Assembly: GCA_905331475.1 (NCBI GenBank)
Contig: CAJNYU010001724.1
Span: forward strand, 124,001-188,000
Direction: 5' to 3'
DNA: 64,000 nt
Source of the DNA: Rotaria socialis
Lineage: Eukaryota; Rotifera; Eurotatoria; Philodinida; Philodinidae
The notes beneath the pieces are model-generated. The model had not been told where the DNA came from, searched no databases, and saw nothing but the letters and a program-made list of their open reading frames with translations. Positions 33,853 to 46,377 of this stretch are shown in pieces. The position numbers and the translations under genes were made by a program. Each line of letters opens with the position of its first letter. Positions within the stretch are counted from its first letter, which is position 1.

Positions 33853-35484
33853 ATGCAATCTATCAGCAAAATTAATGCTCGCAATGTGATTTCATCCATC
33901 TTGCCTATTCGTCGATGTTTAGCTAGTGATGTTTGTAGTTTATTTTTATTTCCATTTTTAATCTTAATCGTTATAAATGATATGTAGACGAGCACACCAT
34001 GGCGAACAGCTTATGGTGGCAAATATAGAGTGACATTAATACATGGGGATGGAGTAGGACCCGAACTTATGCAACATATTAAAGCTGCAATTCGGTTAGA
34101 AATATTTTCTTTTAAATTTATTCTTAACTAAGTTATAAATTAGATGTGTTCGAGCACCAATCGATTTCGAAGAGATACCACTATCAAGTAATGTTGCTAG
34201 TGATGAAATGTTCGAACGTGCAGTAACAGCAGTTAAGCGTAATGGAATCGCTCTTAAAGGTAACTTGCCCTCTTTCTTCTAATGTAATGTGTTATGTATA
34301 CACATATATATTCGTGAAATTATAATTCAGGAAATATTGCATCACAAAATACAACTCAATCATTAAATGTTCTTCTCCGGTATGAGTCTATTTTTTTCCT
34401 TCTATCAGATATGATCTAACAATGCTATTGATTTAATTTTGTCAGCAATCGTCTTGATCTATATGCTAATGTAGTACGATGTAAATCAAATCCTCTTATT
34501 CCAACACGGCATTCGGACATTGACATTATTGTTATTCGTCAAAATACCGAAGGAGAATATAGTTCACTTGAACATGAAGTAGATATCAATATACGATATT
34601 CTTTAATCGTTGAAATTCAATTTCTTTTTGTCTCTAGTGTGTTCCTGGTGTTTTCGAAAGTCTTAAAAGTATCGAATAAGACTTTATTTCAGTATCAAAT
34701 ATTAATATATGTTCTATACTTTTTCAGTCATAACACGAACCAAATCACTTAAAATCGCTCGTTTTGCTTTTGAAATGGCGAAAACAAAGCAACGAAAAAA
34801 AGTGACTGCTGTTCACAAAGCAAATATCATGTATTGAAAAAGATCCTAATATTTTTCTGTCATACAGACTAACCTTTTTTTGTTAATTTGTGAGCAGGAA
34901 ATTATCTGATGGTTTATTTATCGAATGTTGTCGTGAAGTTGCAAGTGAATATCCTAACATCAAATTTGAGACAATGATTGTTGATAACACGTGTATGCAG
35001 TTAGTTAATCGGCCGGCTCAATTCGATGTTATGGTTATGCCTAACTTGTACGGAAATATAATAGCAAACGTGTGCTCAGGCCTTGTTGGTGGGTCTGGTC
35101 TTGTTGCGGGATCGAATTATGGAGATAAATATGCTGTTTTTGAACAAGGCACACGAAATACAGGTGCTGGTATAGCTGGAAAAAATATTGCCAATCCTTG
35201 CGGATTTCTTTTTGCTGCTGCGAATATGCTTAAATATTTAGGGTGGGTTCTTTTGTTGTCAAATTTTTCGTTCTGATTTTTGTTCTTTTAGGTTAGATGA
35301 ACATTGCTCTACGATTAAAAAGGCCGTATTGAATACAATACACGATCATAAATTGAAAACTCAAGATATTGGTGGTACAGCAACAACCAGTGAATTTATT
35401 CAATGTGTTTTAACTGAAATTACTCAAATGACACCGCAAACTGGTTTTGATTATGAAATGCAACACGCAAAATCCTATAACTAA
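33853..35484 (+). CDS. IDH3G: NAD-dependent isocitrate dehydrogenase, gamma-like regulatory subunit, mitochondrial
   Basis: Nine exons join in phase: 33853..33930, 33988..34094, 34144..34259, 34331..34379, 34446..34578, 34638..34668, 34728..34830, 34898..35242 and 35292..35484, giving 384 residues (human IDH3G has 393). The first exon is a basic presequence ([20 protein letters not shown]), so the ATG at 33853 rather than 33875 is used. Core motifs are [45 protein letters not shown] and [36 protein letters not shown] favours the gamma over the alpha or beta subunit. The holoenzyme converts isocitrate to 2-oxoglutarate in the TCA cycle; gamma is the allosteric subunit. Introns are 48-71 bases. 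No disruption was seen. Confidence 0.93.
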
Positions 35485-36668
35485 TCAACTTGACGCAATA
35501 GCCTTTTGTGCAAATATCTAGTATTTTTTTAATTTAATTTAATAACCCAGTTAGTAACAATCCAACAGAATAATATCATCTGCTTTATGTTATTTTCACT
35601 TTTTTATTATTCTTATTCGAGTAACCATTGCTTACGAAACTCGAGTAAATTTTGAAGAAAATATTCAATTTTGATAAAACTATGCATCGAGAAGTGTTGT
35701 TCACACTAGACATTAGATGGATTCATTGATACAACAAAATGAGGTCCAAGGGGGAAAAGGCGGGTTTTGGATTTTTTGGAATTTTGAAAATCCCAAAAAT
35801 CCGCCTTTTCCCCCTTGATGAGGTCACTGGTTGATTTTTTTTCTATGGTTGATGTTCACGAGAATATAAAGAAAATTATTTATTGAAGTTTCGCAATGAG
35901 ACATGAATTAATTTGTAAGTTTATGTTTAAATCTGAATAAGCAAACGTTTCAGATAGAATGAGAGTTCAGTTCATTAATTACCATAAAAATAACTTCTAT
36001 CGTAATTTTGGCTGCAGTCAAAAAACAAGGTGATTATCTATATTATTCTCGTGCAGTAAAGTATACAGTAATATTTATTCATCAGCGAATCACCCGGGTC
36101 AATTTTCCTTTATACATGACCTCGATAGGCAAATGTTCTCTTCTGCAAGTCAATAAGAAATTAAACTCATGGAATATTAGTCATATTCCGGTATGAAATT
36201 GCAGCTCTTCTTGTTCGAGGCTAGTGCTCTTTTGTTTAGGTTTTCATATGCTGTACAAAAAAAAACAGAACATGTTTTGAGTTCATTTATTCGAATCATT
36301 ATTAATGAAAGAATGACAAAACTCATCCTTTGACAAAGCGATTGCATGAATAGATATTTTTGTTGCGTTTTTCTCCGGGTAGAGTTGGCCTTTCCTATCA
36401 AATATAAACGATATGTTCACTGTGCGACAGTCTCTTACTCACACTTGTCGAACGAAGCGTCTATGATACAAGTTTACTTCGATATTACTTGAATGCTCAC
36501 GATCTAATCTAATATTAACAATTAAAAATATGATTTATCTTTACCATAGTCTTTCGATGTACAATAACGAAAAACAAAATCAACGAACAGCAGACTCTCG
36601 TCATGTTAGTGTTGCTTTTTTTTGAGTGAAATATCAATTGTATGTAAATGCAGTCATATGACTTATAG
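35485..36668. other. intergenic region holding one small MITE
   Basis: Non-coding apart from the 71-base element at 35747. It shows AT-rich sequence and short chance frames only. The 8 bases at 36661-36668 (ACTTATAG) are the left target duplication of the next fold-back element. Confidence 0.5.
35747..35817. mobile_element. 71-bp hairpin MITE, CAAGGGG family
   Basis: The ends are CAAGGGGGAAAAGGCGG and its reverse complement, and the middle is TTTTGGATT...AATCCCAAAAATCC, so nearly the whole element folds into a hairpin. It is flanked by the perfect 8-base duplication ATGAGGTC (35739-35746 and 35818-35825). It shares ends and the GATTTTGAAAATCCC core with the element at 1837-2232, so it is a short internal-deletion relative in the same hAT-type family. 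Confidence 0.85.
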
Positions 36669-37220
36669 GGAATTGGTGGAAAGGGCAGAAAGGAAAACGC
36701 CGAAAAGGGGAATGTCGAAAAAAAAGGAGAACGTCGAAACTGGAAATTGCAGAAGGTAAAAACGTCGAAGAGGAAAACGTCGAAAGGAAAACGTCGAATG
36801 GAAAAAGTATAATTAATAACAGTGTCGAAGAAAAACTGCCAGAGAAGCAAAGTAGAAGAATTTTGAAAAGGAAAACGTAGAATGAAAAAGATGTCTATAG
36901 ATAACGAATAGTTTTTCTTTTGATTTGGTAATCAATGCAAAGCAATTATTGAAGGGATTAGCATTACTACTTGGATCACACAAAAAAAAGAAAATAATAC
37001 TGATAAACTTAGTTTTCTTTTTTTATTGTATTTTATCATATGATTGAATAAATTTTTATTTTTCGTTAAAATTATCAAGAAACGCAATTTTCGACATTTT
37101 CCTTTTTCTAATTTTTTCTTTCGACGTTTACAATTTCTGCATTTTCCCCTTCTATGTTTTCATTTTCGGCATTTTCCTTTTTTTTCGACGTTTTCCCTTT
37201 CTGCCTTTTCCACCAAACCC
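36669..37220. mobile_element. 552-bp fold-back element with short internal repeats
   Basis: Left end GGAATTGGTGGAAAGGGCAG and right end (reverse) GGGTTTGGTGGAAAAGGCAG begin inverted arms of about 150 bases. The arms are made of degenerate 12-13 base units of the type GGAAAACGTCGAA. It is flanked by a perfect 8-base duplication ACTTATAG (36661-36668, 37221-37228). The middle is AT-rich and non-coding. Arm structure resembles fold-back elements; the duplication length fits hAT-type or Foldback insertion. Confidence 0.8.
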
Positions 37221-37228
37221 ACTTATAG

Positions 37229-39958
37229 AAATTATGATTCTTTTTTTGAGTAAAATATAACCAAAAACTTCCCCATGTTTGTTCGATTGATCATTAAGTA
37301 AATAATAAATTCGTTTACGAAGAACGGAGCTGAAATTGCCTACAGTTATGAAATGGATGACATTAAATATATTGCCGATAACTGTGATAAACTACCGACA
37401 TTATCAAATCGTATGTTTATCGAAAGGAATACTATCATCATTAACTCGAAGTCAAGCACCTTCAATAAACATATTAACGGCAGAAATGATCAGTTGAGCT
37501 TTCTTGGTTTTACAAAAGAAAAAGCAAATTGACGAAAGGGCAACATAAGACTGATAATAGGCGTCCGTATTTGCACGCATGAGGGCGCGACACTGTATTA
37601 TATATCGATGTTTTTCAAGGACCGTATATTTCGCCTGTGCGAAGCAATCAACATGAGCATTACATTATTGTAAGTTTTAATAGCGAAGTTGAATTCATTT
37701 AAAACAGTGTTTCTGTTCGAACTGCTCTGTTTTTTTAATATAAATGGCGAGTATTAAGAGTTTTGAAGAAATATCTGTTAGATACTACGAAAGGAACCAT
37801 GCCACTATATCCCAACTGTTATCGTGAAATAACAAATTTGTATCACGATTGTAGCCTTATGAAAAATTGTATCGTAAAAGAGTTGCGCTCATTTTCATTA
37901 TAACTTTTAAAACATGTAACTTAAAGACGAATGATTAAACACTGAAATGACTCAGTTTTTCGAGGACTTCTGAATGAGACATACTTCTTCTGACGATCTC
38001 TGAATTAAAATTTGATAAAAACAATTATCTGCTGTTAGGATGAGATACTGAAATCAAATGTAACATTTTCGGTTCATTATGAATTCTATTTTTTACGATA
38101 GTATTACGGTTTTGTGAACGCTTGATTGATTGATTGATTTGCATCAAAGATAATTATTATACTTCATATAATAATTATCTTTTCTATTTATCAATCGTGA
38201 AGTCTATAACGTGTTTTTACTTTAATAGTCGAGCATCGTTTTTTCACGGTGGTTATGTAAAAGCTCGCTGAAATTTTAGTGTTTTATTGACGTTGAATAG
38301 GAGCCTCTTGTACATTACCTTATTTGCCTGAACAACACTTACCATACTATCAAAGCCTATTTATTATTGAATGATAAATATTCCCGTTTCAAGCTCTGTC
38401 TTATGGCTTCTCCTTAGTAAATATTCCTTTGCTCTTCTTTACAATGCTAAACAGTTGGGTATCGAAAAAACTTAGAAATATTTTTCTATTCTATAAAATA
38501 TAATATGAAACACATTAATATATTGTTTCGAGTACAGTTATTCTTATTCAAAAGAACTGTTGTTACAAAATGGATACCCTGTAAGATTGGGTCATTTTTT
38601 TCTGAAATCGACCCGAAGGGAAAACAATTTTTTTTTCGTTTCAAAGTTTTGTCGAGATTCACAATCATTTATATGCTATACAAACGTTTACGATCTGCAC
38701 ATAAATAATTCGGATGTTCAGCATGCAATAGAATTGAAATTGTTTTCGACTACAGTGACCTCAGATAAGTTTCAAAAGAAAAACGCAATATGTTTCGCAT
38801 TTTTAATTGGCTTGAAACAAGTGAAAATGTGATCTTTAGAGTTAGCATTAACAACTAGATTTCAGCAAATATAGCTTCAGAGAAGTTTTTCATGTGAAAA
38901 AAACTATTTTCAAGCGAAATTTTGCGAATATGTTCCTAAATCCTAATTGCTGTATTCAGGAGTTTCTTCTTTGTTGTTATGAAAATATCATCAAATATCG
39001 TGAGGTAAGAGAGAAATATGAGCTTTGCTTGTTTTTGTTAGAGTACCATGTTTTTAAACGAAATAGTTTTATAAAAATTGAATTGGTCAGCATCCTTTAC
39101 AGTATTCGATTCCCTCGTTCTTACTATAATTTATAAAAGACGAGTGCAACTTTCACTAGAGATTAATATTTAACACAAAGGCTAGTCAGTGATGAAAATT
39201 TCAGGTATAGTTGTGTTAGATCTAGCAATTACAAGGAAATTTCTTGCTTAAATTGATGGCTAACTCGTACAAAATATAGACTGTGACGGGTAAGATAGCG
39301 AAGCAATTGAAATCGTATGGTCGTTCTTTTAGTTTTACTTCCGATATTGCTCCATCTCTGTATCATTCGATAAAAAAAATAGCAGTCTATGAATACTGTG
39401 AAGATTTGCGTGATGAAGGTCGTTTCACATCATGACATATCAAAGCAATTTGCGTGGCAGTCGACATCGTCTAATAGACATTTTTTTTGATTAAAAATCA
39501 ATCAACATAGAATGCAATCTATCTATCTATATATATATATATATATACATATGCATATATATCAGATAATAAATATTCGCAGTTTATTTATATAATGAGC
39601 GTCGGTGAAAATTTTGCTTGGTTTTTCTGTTGTACAATTTGTTTCTCTATGACACAGATGCAAGCATTGTGATAATTGAATATTCGCCATGGTATTACAT
39701 CCGCGTAAATCATGGTAACTATTTTCTATAGTTTCTCGTAGTGTATACCGTTGTTAATAAGAATATTCTTCAAAAATTCTAGAACGTTTTTTTTTGGTCC
39801 AACAACAAATTTATTTTCAACAAAGATATTCTCTTTTCGTTATATATGCATTTCTTTCGTTCTTCTGTTTTCTTTCATCTCACTGCTATGCATTTATTTT
39901 TGTTCTCTCAAAGTAAAAAAAACACCGATATTGACCTCGATCTTTCCTGCTTACTACG
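37229..39958. other. long non-coding region
   Basis: It contains a short possible coding relic near 37330-37540 (plus, NGAEIAYSYEMDDIKYIADN, not identified), a hairpin AAAGATAATTATTATA at 38146-38184, a TA microsatellite at 39526-39546 and a word at 39279 (AGACTGTGACGGG) like those near 26.9 kb. No gene could be supported. Confidence 0.4.
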
Positions 39959-40228
39959 TAATTAGGATGGGAAGTTCTTCCACGCCCGCCGTGGTCACCA
40001 GACCTCTCACCAGCCGATTAGCATCTGCTCCTATCTCTTCGTAACTATTTGTGCAATAAACACTATAAAGACTTCGATAAGCTAAAATCCGACCTGACTG
40101 CCTTTTTCGAATCAAAACCGGCTAGTTTCTACAGACGTGGAATTGAACTATTGACAGAAAGATGGGCGAATGTTGTTGAAAACAATGGCGATTATATTGC
40201 TGATTGTATATCTTTGTTGAAAAATTAA
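39959..40228 (+). pseudogene. mariner transposase C-terminal relic
   Basis: About 90 codons match the end of mariner transposases: LGWEVLPRPPWSPDLSPAD with the third catalytic Asp of DD34D in SPDLSP, then KDFDKLKSDLTAFFESKP and a terminal RGIELLTERWANVVENNG motif. An in-frame TAG at 40019-40021 replaces the Tyr of the usual DYHL motif. The N-terminal two thirds and inverted repeats were not found, so it is a dead fragment, unrelated to the Tc1-like element at 58137. Confidence 0.85.
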
Positions 40229-40589
40229 TTTATTGTTGAATCAAAAAAAGAACGTGCAGAACTTCTGCGCCAACCGGATAGTAATCGTATAATTCTAGGA
40301 AGTTTTGAGCAGTATGACACGCAAATTCTTGAAGTTCCGAGCAGTATTCTTGTAGGAAATCTGAATGTGACTAGATCAATGTCTTTCAGCTTTTCGAGAT
40401 AAATAACAATGGAATAGCGCTCGCTATTTATGAAAAATTTAGAAAGAGAGAATTATTAAGAAATTAGAAAAATATTTCAAGCCGATTAAAAACCCTTGGT
40501 GAGGAAAATCATGAAATGCTAGAGATACTTAATCAGACTCCACCACATAGAAACATTCTAGGGACAAGTTTTATCTATATATTTTCTTT

Positions 40590-40972
40590 CCTAATAGTCG
40601 ATGTGACGGTCGACGTCGCAAAATAATTCTAATTGCTTTCATCATCGGAGGTAATTTTTGGCTTGGAACAATCTTATTAGCATCGGTTATTACAAATTTC
40701 GAAAACAATTTAACTATACTAAAACTGTATCGGTAATAGAAATTTCATGTTTAATTTATGTTTTAATATTTAATAATTTTATAGAACACAATTAAAACGA
40801 GCACAAACTGAAGGTTCAGATGAAAAATATTATGAGTACTATTTTAGAATTGATTATACAATTGTTGAATCGACATGCATACCCGTTGATTGGTTTAATA
40901 CAAATGCAACTAGAACATCGATTTTTCATTTAGTAAAGAAAAGATTATTTAGATCTACTGTGTTTGTTTGCT
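40590..40972 (+). CDS. possible membrane-anchor exons of a split gene
   Basis: Two exons fit (about 40590..40732 and 40785..40972, join in frame with a 52-base intron). The first encodes basic residues followed by a transmembrane segment (IILIAFIIGGNFWLGTILL), the second a polar stretch with SDEKYYEYYFRIDYTIVES. This resembles the stalk of a type II membrane protein. Start codon and downstream joins are unknown. It may belong with the AbfB-domain exon at 42039, about 1 kb downstream, or be a relic. Confidence 0.35.
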
Positions 40973-42038
40973 AATATCTTTTCTTTTATTAAGACAAATG
41001 CAAAATTGAACATGATTACAAAAAATTCAATATTTAATGTGAATATTATTTCAGTTAATCCAATAATTAAAAACAACTATACAGTTGAATCTAAGTGCGT
41101 CTAAAGGAAATTTGAATCATTAGGCTTTCTATCATTATTATCCAAGATAAAAAAAAAGAACTAATAGTGAGAAAACGATAGAGGTTTCTATTTTAATGAT
41201 TAACGAATTTTACTCAACGCTTTTAAATAAGTAAAACAATTTAGAAAACTAGTTTATCCTTTGGTTTCGAGATATTGTCATAAAAGCTCCCTCTTGATTT
41301 ATTAATTTCGAACAATACGATTTCTCTGATAGTTAATTATTGTTACTTAAAAATCTTCCTCCAAAAATCTTTAAAATCTCTAAACTCCTTTCGAAACCTA
41401 TGTCTATGCAGTGCTAAACACAATCATTATTGATTTAAGTCTTTTAATTTTAAAATAATCAAACTAAAATGTATTTTCCAGAGCGAATGAGCATATTCTT
41501 ATTTGTATTACAATGATACAGCAAGACTAAAAATCGGTCGAAAGCGTTCGTAAATATTCTCTTTGAATCTTAACCAATAGAAAACAAAGCAAAATTGAGT
41601 ATCTATACTACATGATAACTTTTTTTCTAGAGAAAACGTTTTATTCTAGTCCTTTCAGTAGGGGTAGGACACGAGTTTGCGATTATGTGCTTCAATTATA
41701 CATTGGCTTTAACTTTTCTTCGTATTGTAACGATGCTTGTCGAACGGAAAATGTTCAACTATTAACTTTCACACATAAACCATTTGGTGATTCATTAGAT
41801 CGTTCATTTTCCATTGCGTTGTATTCTCCGACTTCAACTACATCAACTGTCGATTTCAAAATTTACCAATTTGTAATATGTAAGATTTTCTTTTCTTTTA
41901 AATTATCTCCTACAGTTAATCTTTACTTTTGTTCCAAAATCGTTCGAATGCTGATGAATAATTCTGTCAAGAAGTTGATCCATCGAAATTTTTCAAAACG
42001 AATCGGAACGATTTTTTAAAACCAAAAAATCAAGATGA
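40973..42038 (+). other. uncertain coding region between membrane-anchor and AbfB exons
   Basis: A plus-strand open stretch at about 41665-41875 (CDYVLQLYIGFNFSSYCND, then KPFGDSLDRSFSIALYSP) has protein-like composition and is bounded by a plausible acceptor near 41665 and a donor near 41875 (GTAATATG). Sequence at 41915-42036 has protein-like frames but an internal stop. It may be part of one gene with the AbfB exon or a decayed version of it. Confidence 0.3.
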
Positions 42039-42551
42039 ATATTTTCATGGTTTGTTTTAGATCAAAGTTCAATTTATTTCCATAAACAAGTTTATATTCG
42101 TTCATTCAATGAAAGTCATTATGTATCAGCATTGATCCTTGATTCAACGGCTTTGCGAACATCAATAGTGATGTCACCCATAGATCGAACTTTTTTCATA
42201 ATAGCAGATCCTCTAAATGAAAGAATAGTAGAAAATAATCCGTCGATTATTTATATATCATTATTGTCAACGGTTGTACCCAATGCGTATTTACGGCATG
42301 AAAATGCAAGAATTCTATTACGAAAAAACGATAAATCAATTTCATTCAAACAAGATACAACCTTCAAATTATTAATTAGTAAAAATAATAAAGACGTCGT
42401 AGCTTTTCAAGCACTAGATCTGGCGGATTCACATATAGCTATTGATTCAGAATCGCACACAGCTTTGGTTTTAACACAACCTAAAAACAAACAATCAGAT
42501 ATTGATAATTTCGAGACAAGATTTTTATTTAAATTGCATTTGAACGAATAA
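42039..42551 (+). CDS. AbfB-type (beta-trefoil, arabinose-binding) domain protein, 3' part
   Basis: The open frame ends at the TAA at 42551 and carries repeats typical of the AbfB domain of alpha-L-arabinofuranosidase B: VYIRSFNESHYVSAL, then NAYLRHENARILLRKNDKS followed by ISFKQDTTFKLL (compare the family pattern YLRHxNxxxxLxxNDGSxxFxxDATF), and a third blade ending in FETRFLFKLHLNE. The domain binds arabinose side chains of polysaccharides. No catalytic domain is visible here. The upstream boundary is uncertain because no clean acceptor fits, so this may be the last exon of a longer gene or a relic. Confidence 0.5.
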   Translation: MFSWFVLDQSSIYFHKQVYIRSFNESHYVSALILDSTALRTSIVMSPIDRTFFIIADPLNERIVENNPSIIYISLLSTVVPNAYLRHENARILLRKNDKSISFKQDTTFKLLISKNNKDVVAFQALDLADSHIAIDSESHTALVLTQPKNKQSDIDNFETRFLFKLHLNE

Positions 42552-45500
42552 AAACTGTTTTTTTTTGTTAATTTTCAGAGTTATTAGAAGTTTTGTTTTA
42601 TTTACATTAGTATTGAAACTATTTCTCTGTATCTGGGCGCGATAGTTGAATAACTATAATTCGATGTTGTTTATAATTATTTTCAAGTCTGCTTCTATTG
42701 TACAAGATAAGGAAATCGATCTACTTGTTTAATCTGCTATATCACTACAAATGATTGATTTCCACATAGAGTTGCATAGCACAAATTTTGATATAGGAAA
42801 AAGTCACAACGTTTACTCAGAAAACAAAATTTTTTGGCATGTCTAGTGAAAGTAAAAGAATATTCGTTTGCAAATTTGATTGTCTCTACTGATGACTAAT
42901 TGAGTTATTTTATTTTTCTCCGAAAAATAACACTAAAAGATCGGTGTGAAAATTGTTACAGATTTACGAAATTCTCTTGAATGGGAATCGCTTTGTTGAT
43001 TCAATCTATTCTAAGAAATGTGACTTGAATTATTCGAATTACATCATATGATAAAGAAGATTTCTTTTTGTTTCGATAATTACACTTCTATTGTTCGTTG
43101 CATTAAGGAGAGCTTGTCAGAATCCGTAGAAAAAACGTCAAAACGCACACGGTCCATGTCATAGCGAGTAGTAATTTGTCATTAGTTTGCCAGACGATGC
43201 AAAATGCAGCTTTTGCAAAAGTAATGGAACTCAATTCGTGAAGTACGGCTAAATTTTTCTTAGACTTCAATTTGCACCGATAGAAAACCGGTTAGACTAT
43301 CAGCTAATGAAATATATTCTTTTTGTTGTGGATAAAATGTTTTTTTTCCAGTGTTTCATAGTCACAGAATAGAGATATTTATTTTATGTAAAGGAGATGA
43401 GAATGTAAAAAATTATGACATTAAAATTATGCGCTTTCTAAATGTTAGTGTGTGTGAAAAACAAGCTGAATCTTTATTTGGTAGATTTTTTTTCTTGGAA
43501 GCTTGTAATTTTTCATATTTCAGTAATAAACTTAGACTATATTGTAGTGAATTTTCTATTTTCTTCATGAACTTCTAGGCAATATGAGCTTTCAACAGGC
43601 CTTGACAATTCTCGGCTTGTCATTCGAGCGTCTTTTAAATAAGCGTAGGTGTAATCTATTTCTTCTTTGTCATTTTCATTACTTTTGAATGATGTATTGA
43701 AATTGATGTTGCTCGTTTACAATAAATGTACACATAAGAAAAAGTACTTATAGCGCAACTTAAATTAACTGAAGAGCTGAATGCTCGACTTAATTATTAA
43801 TACAAAATTTTACGACGGAGAAAAAATTGAAATTCTTATCAAACAAGTGAACAACTTAAAGGCATTCATAGAAGGAAGAAAAGCTTAATTCATACTTATT
43901 TTTTATGCATGATGGGATAATATCAAATAATCAGCAGCATAATAACGCTTTTTGATTTCAATATGAGCTTCAATCCTGAAAAAATATTGTTTTTGATTGC
44001 GATTCCCTCTTGAACAGAAGAAAAAAACGTTTTCGTACTCTGCGTTCCAGTCCAATGATTGTTTTTGCAATTTAGCGGCATCATGTCTGGAAGAAATAAA
44101 ACATAAGCAAGCATGTGAAAAATAAAGAATCTACATCGCAATCGGCTTTATTTGTGTTTTTTCTGAACGAAAACAGACTATGAGTAGCAAAGCGTTCGAA
44201 AAAGAAAAGCTTAAGAAAATAATGTACGATGGTGATTCATTGATAAAGTTTGTTGAAAATCACATGGATTCAAGAAAATGCTGGAATTATTCTCATTATG
44301 TTCTTACAGATTAAGAACAACAACAATTTTCGTCTTACAATGATGGAAAAAGACTGTTGTTATCGGAATCCGAACCTGGGGAGGAGTTCAGACTTCACTT
44401 CTCTAAAAAAATTTTAAATATAAAATTATCACCTTTGAAGTTGAATATTTCATGCATAACAGATAGTAATGAATTAATATTGAATCATGAAAGTTTAAAA
44501 CTACACATTTTATGAATTCTTCAGTATAATTATTGACAGCTCGTTGACACAGCCCCAGTGGGGTTACAATCTGGAACTCACATACGATACAACGCAACTT
44601 CTGGTAGATCATTTAGTAGATTATTTTGCATAATAATACACGTTTTGAAGCTTGGATGAATTAAAATGAAATGATAAAAGATTATTACACAGTAAATTTC
44701 ATTTGGTGATTAAGAGAATCCAAGCTTGCTAAGAAAATATCAAATTTCATTTAAAAATCATTTTCGATATCGTTAGATTTGTTAAAGTTTGTTTTTCAGT
44801 TTTTATAATCAATGAAGGGGCGTTGGTAATGGGTGAGTGTCTGAAAGGGTGGGGCGTGCGGAGCTGAAAAACTGCGGCCTCAAAAGTAGACTCACTTTCT
44901 TACTTTAAATCCTATGTAAGTTGCACAAAAATATACTGATTCCATATTTGACTTGATTTTTTCACAAGAAAGTTTGGCATGAACGCTCGTTCTCTCATGT
45001 TTGACTTCGAATTAATTCTTTTTAAGATATAAATTTGCAAGAGATATAGTCAATAAGCCTGAAAATCGAGAACTATTTGATATCATAAGCAATTTATTAA
45101 TCCCAATTTTCAATCACTCTTAGATGATAAAATTGGCGCTATTCTTTCGGTGATACCACTTCACACAAATGTCTCATGAATACCTTCAGCCTGCTATCGA
45201 TTTTATCATCAAATTTCTGATGAATATAATAGTTTCCTCAATGTCTACTTGTATCCCGAATGAGTTATTTTCTAAGATTGTTCACTTAGCATTCTTATGT
45301 ACCAGGGGAAAGTAAGCTATTTCAATAGTCGAAATCATTTTCCAGTTATCTGACATCATCCGAAACCACTTAAAATCCAGAAATCAGCTACTGCCTTCTC
45401 GCAATAATTCAAAAAAAGACGAATATTCTCTACAACACAACTCTTTTGAGACCGACTGTCATCATTGAAGATTCAAATTTTCGCCCGAACAAAATTAAAA

Positions 45501-46377
45501 ATACAACTGAAGAACATTATTTTCGTCTCGAACTTTTATGGGGTATGTTTACATCTACTTCGATTATTTGCACAGCGTTAGTGGATTAAACTATGATTGA
45601 ATTGGAGAAATGCATTGAAAATGAATGAAAGTAAGGTGCAACCAATGCAAAATTCGCGGAAAATGTTTTTTGTTTTTTAGTACACCCTTCGATAGAGCAG
45701 ATGACGGCGATCACGAATATCTGATTTAAAACGTTTCTAGATGCTGCCTTGGGTCCGAAATAAAACAGGAAAATGTTCGGCTTCTGAAAAACCACTTGTT
45801 TCAGTGATTTCCCGTAAAATGCGATTTTGAGACTCAAGACATAGTCTATTTAACTTAAAAATGGCATATTCTTGTTCAGCGTGAAATGATGAATCAAAAT
45901 ACGTCATCAATAACTTTATACACACAAAACGTGGTCTGGTAAGGTCTCTACAACGAAAGGTGTGGGTGTGGTTGTTAGTCGTTCTCCTTATTTTGTCCAC
46001 ACCCACACCCACACCCTCAACAAAGTGCAAACATGAAAGACATCATAAATATAAATACTAGGGAATACAGTAATGTACAACAATCAGAATAGATCCTAAG
46101 GTATTAATTATGTTCATTTAAGTACATCTATACTTAGTACCACTACTTAAGTACAAATCTACTTAGTACGGTTACTAAGTATACATTTACTTAAGTAAAT
46201 TGTACTCGTACTTTTACTTGTCCAGTGTCTGATGAGAATCCCTTCTTTTCCCCCCACACATATTTCATTTAGTAAAAATATTATTCACGAAAATGTATAA
46301 GAACTATCTCTTGCGCATTGTTCTAAGATATGATCATCGTTAGTTTGAATATTAGCAATCGCGTCCGTCATACAAGA
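42552..46377. other. 3.8-kb non-coding region
   Basis: No coding sequence, RNA gene or complete transposon was supported. It contains a GTGTGGG hairpin (45959-46016) and, at 46112-46225, a stretch of repeated ACTTAAGTAC/TACTTAGTAC words in both orientations like those seen in some hAT ends. Similar AGTAC words recur at 63770-63835. Confidence 0.45.
45959..46016. repeat. GTGTGGG hairpin
   Basis: GGTGTGGGTGTGG on the left and its reverse complement (CCACACCCACACCC) on the right enclose about 30 bases. The repeat words resemble the bdelloid telomeric unit TGTGGG, here interstitial and inverted. Confidence 0.7.

Noticed and set aside
39526..39560. TA-rich tract as possible regulatory element
   Set aside because: A simple TA microsatellite without further context.
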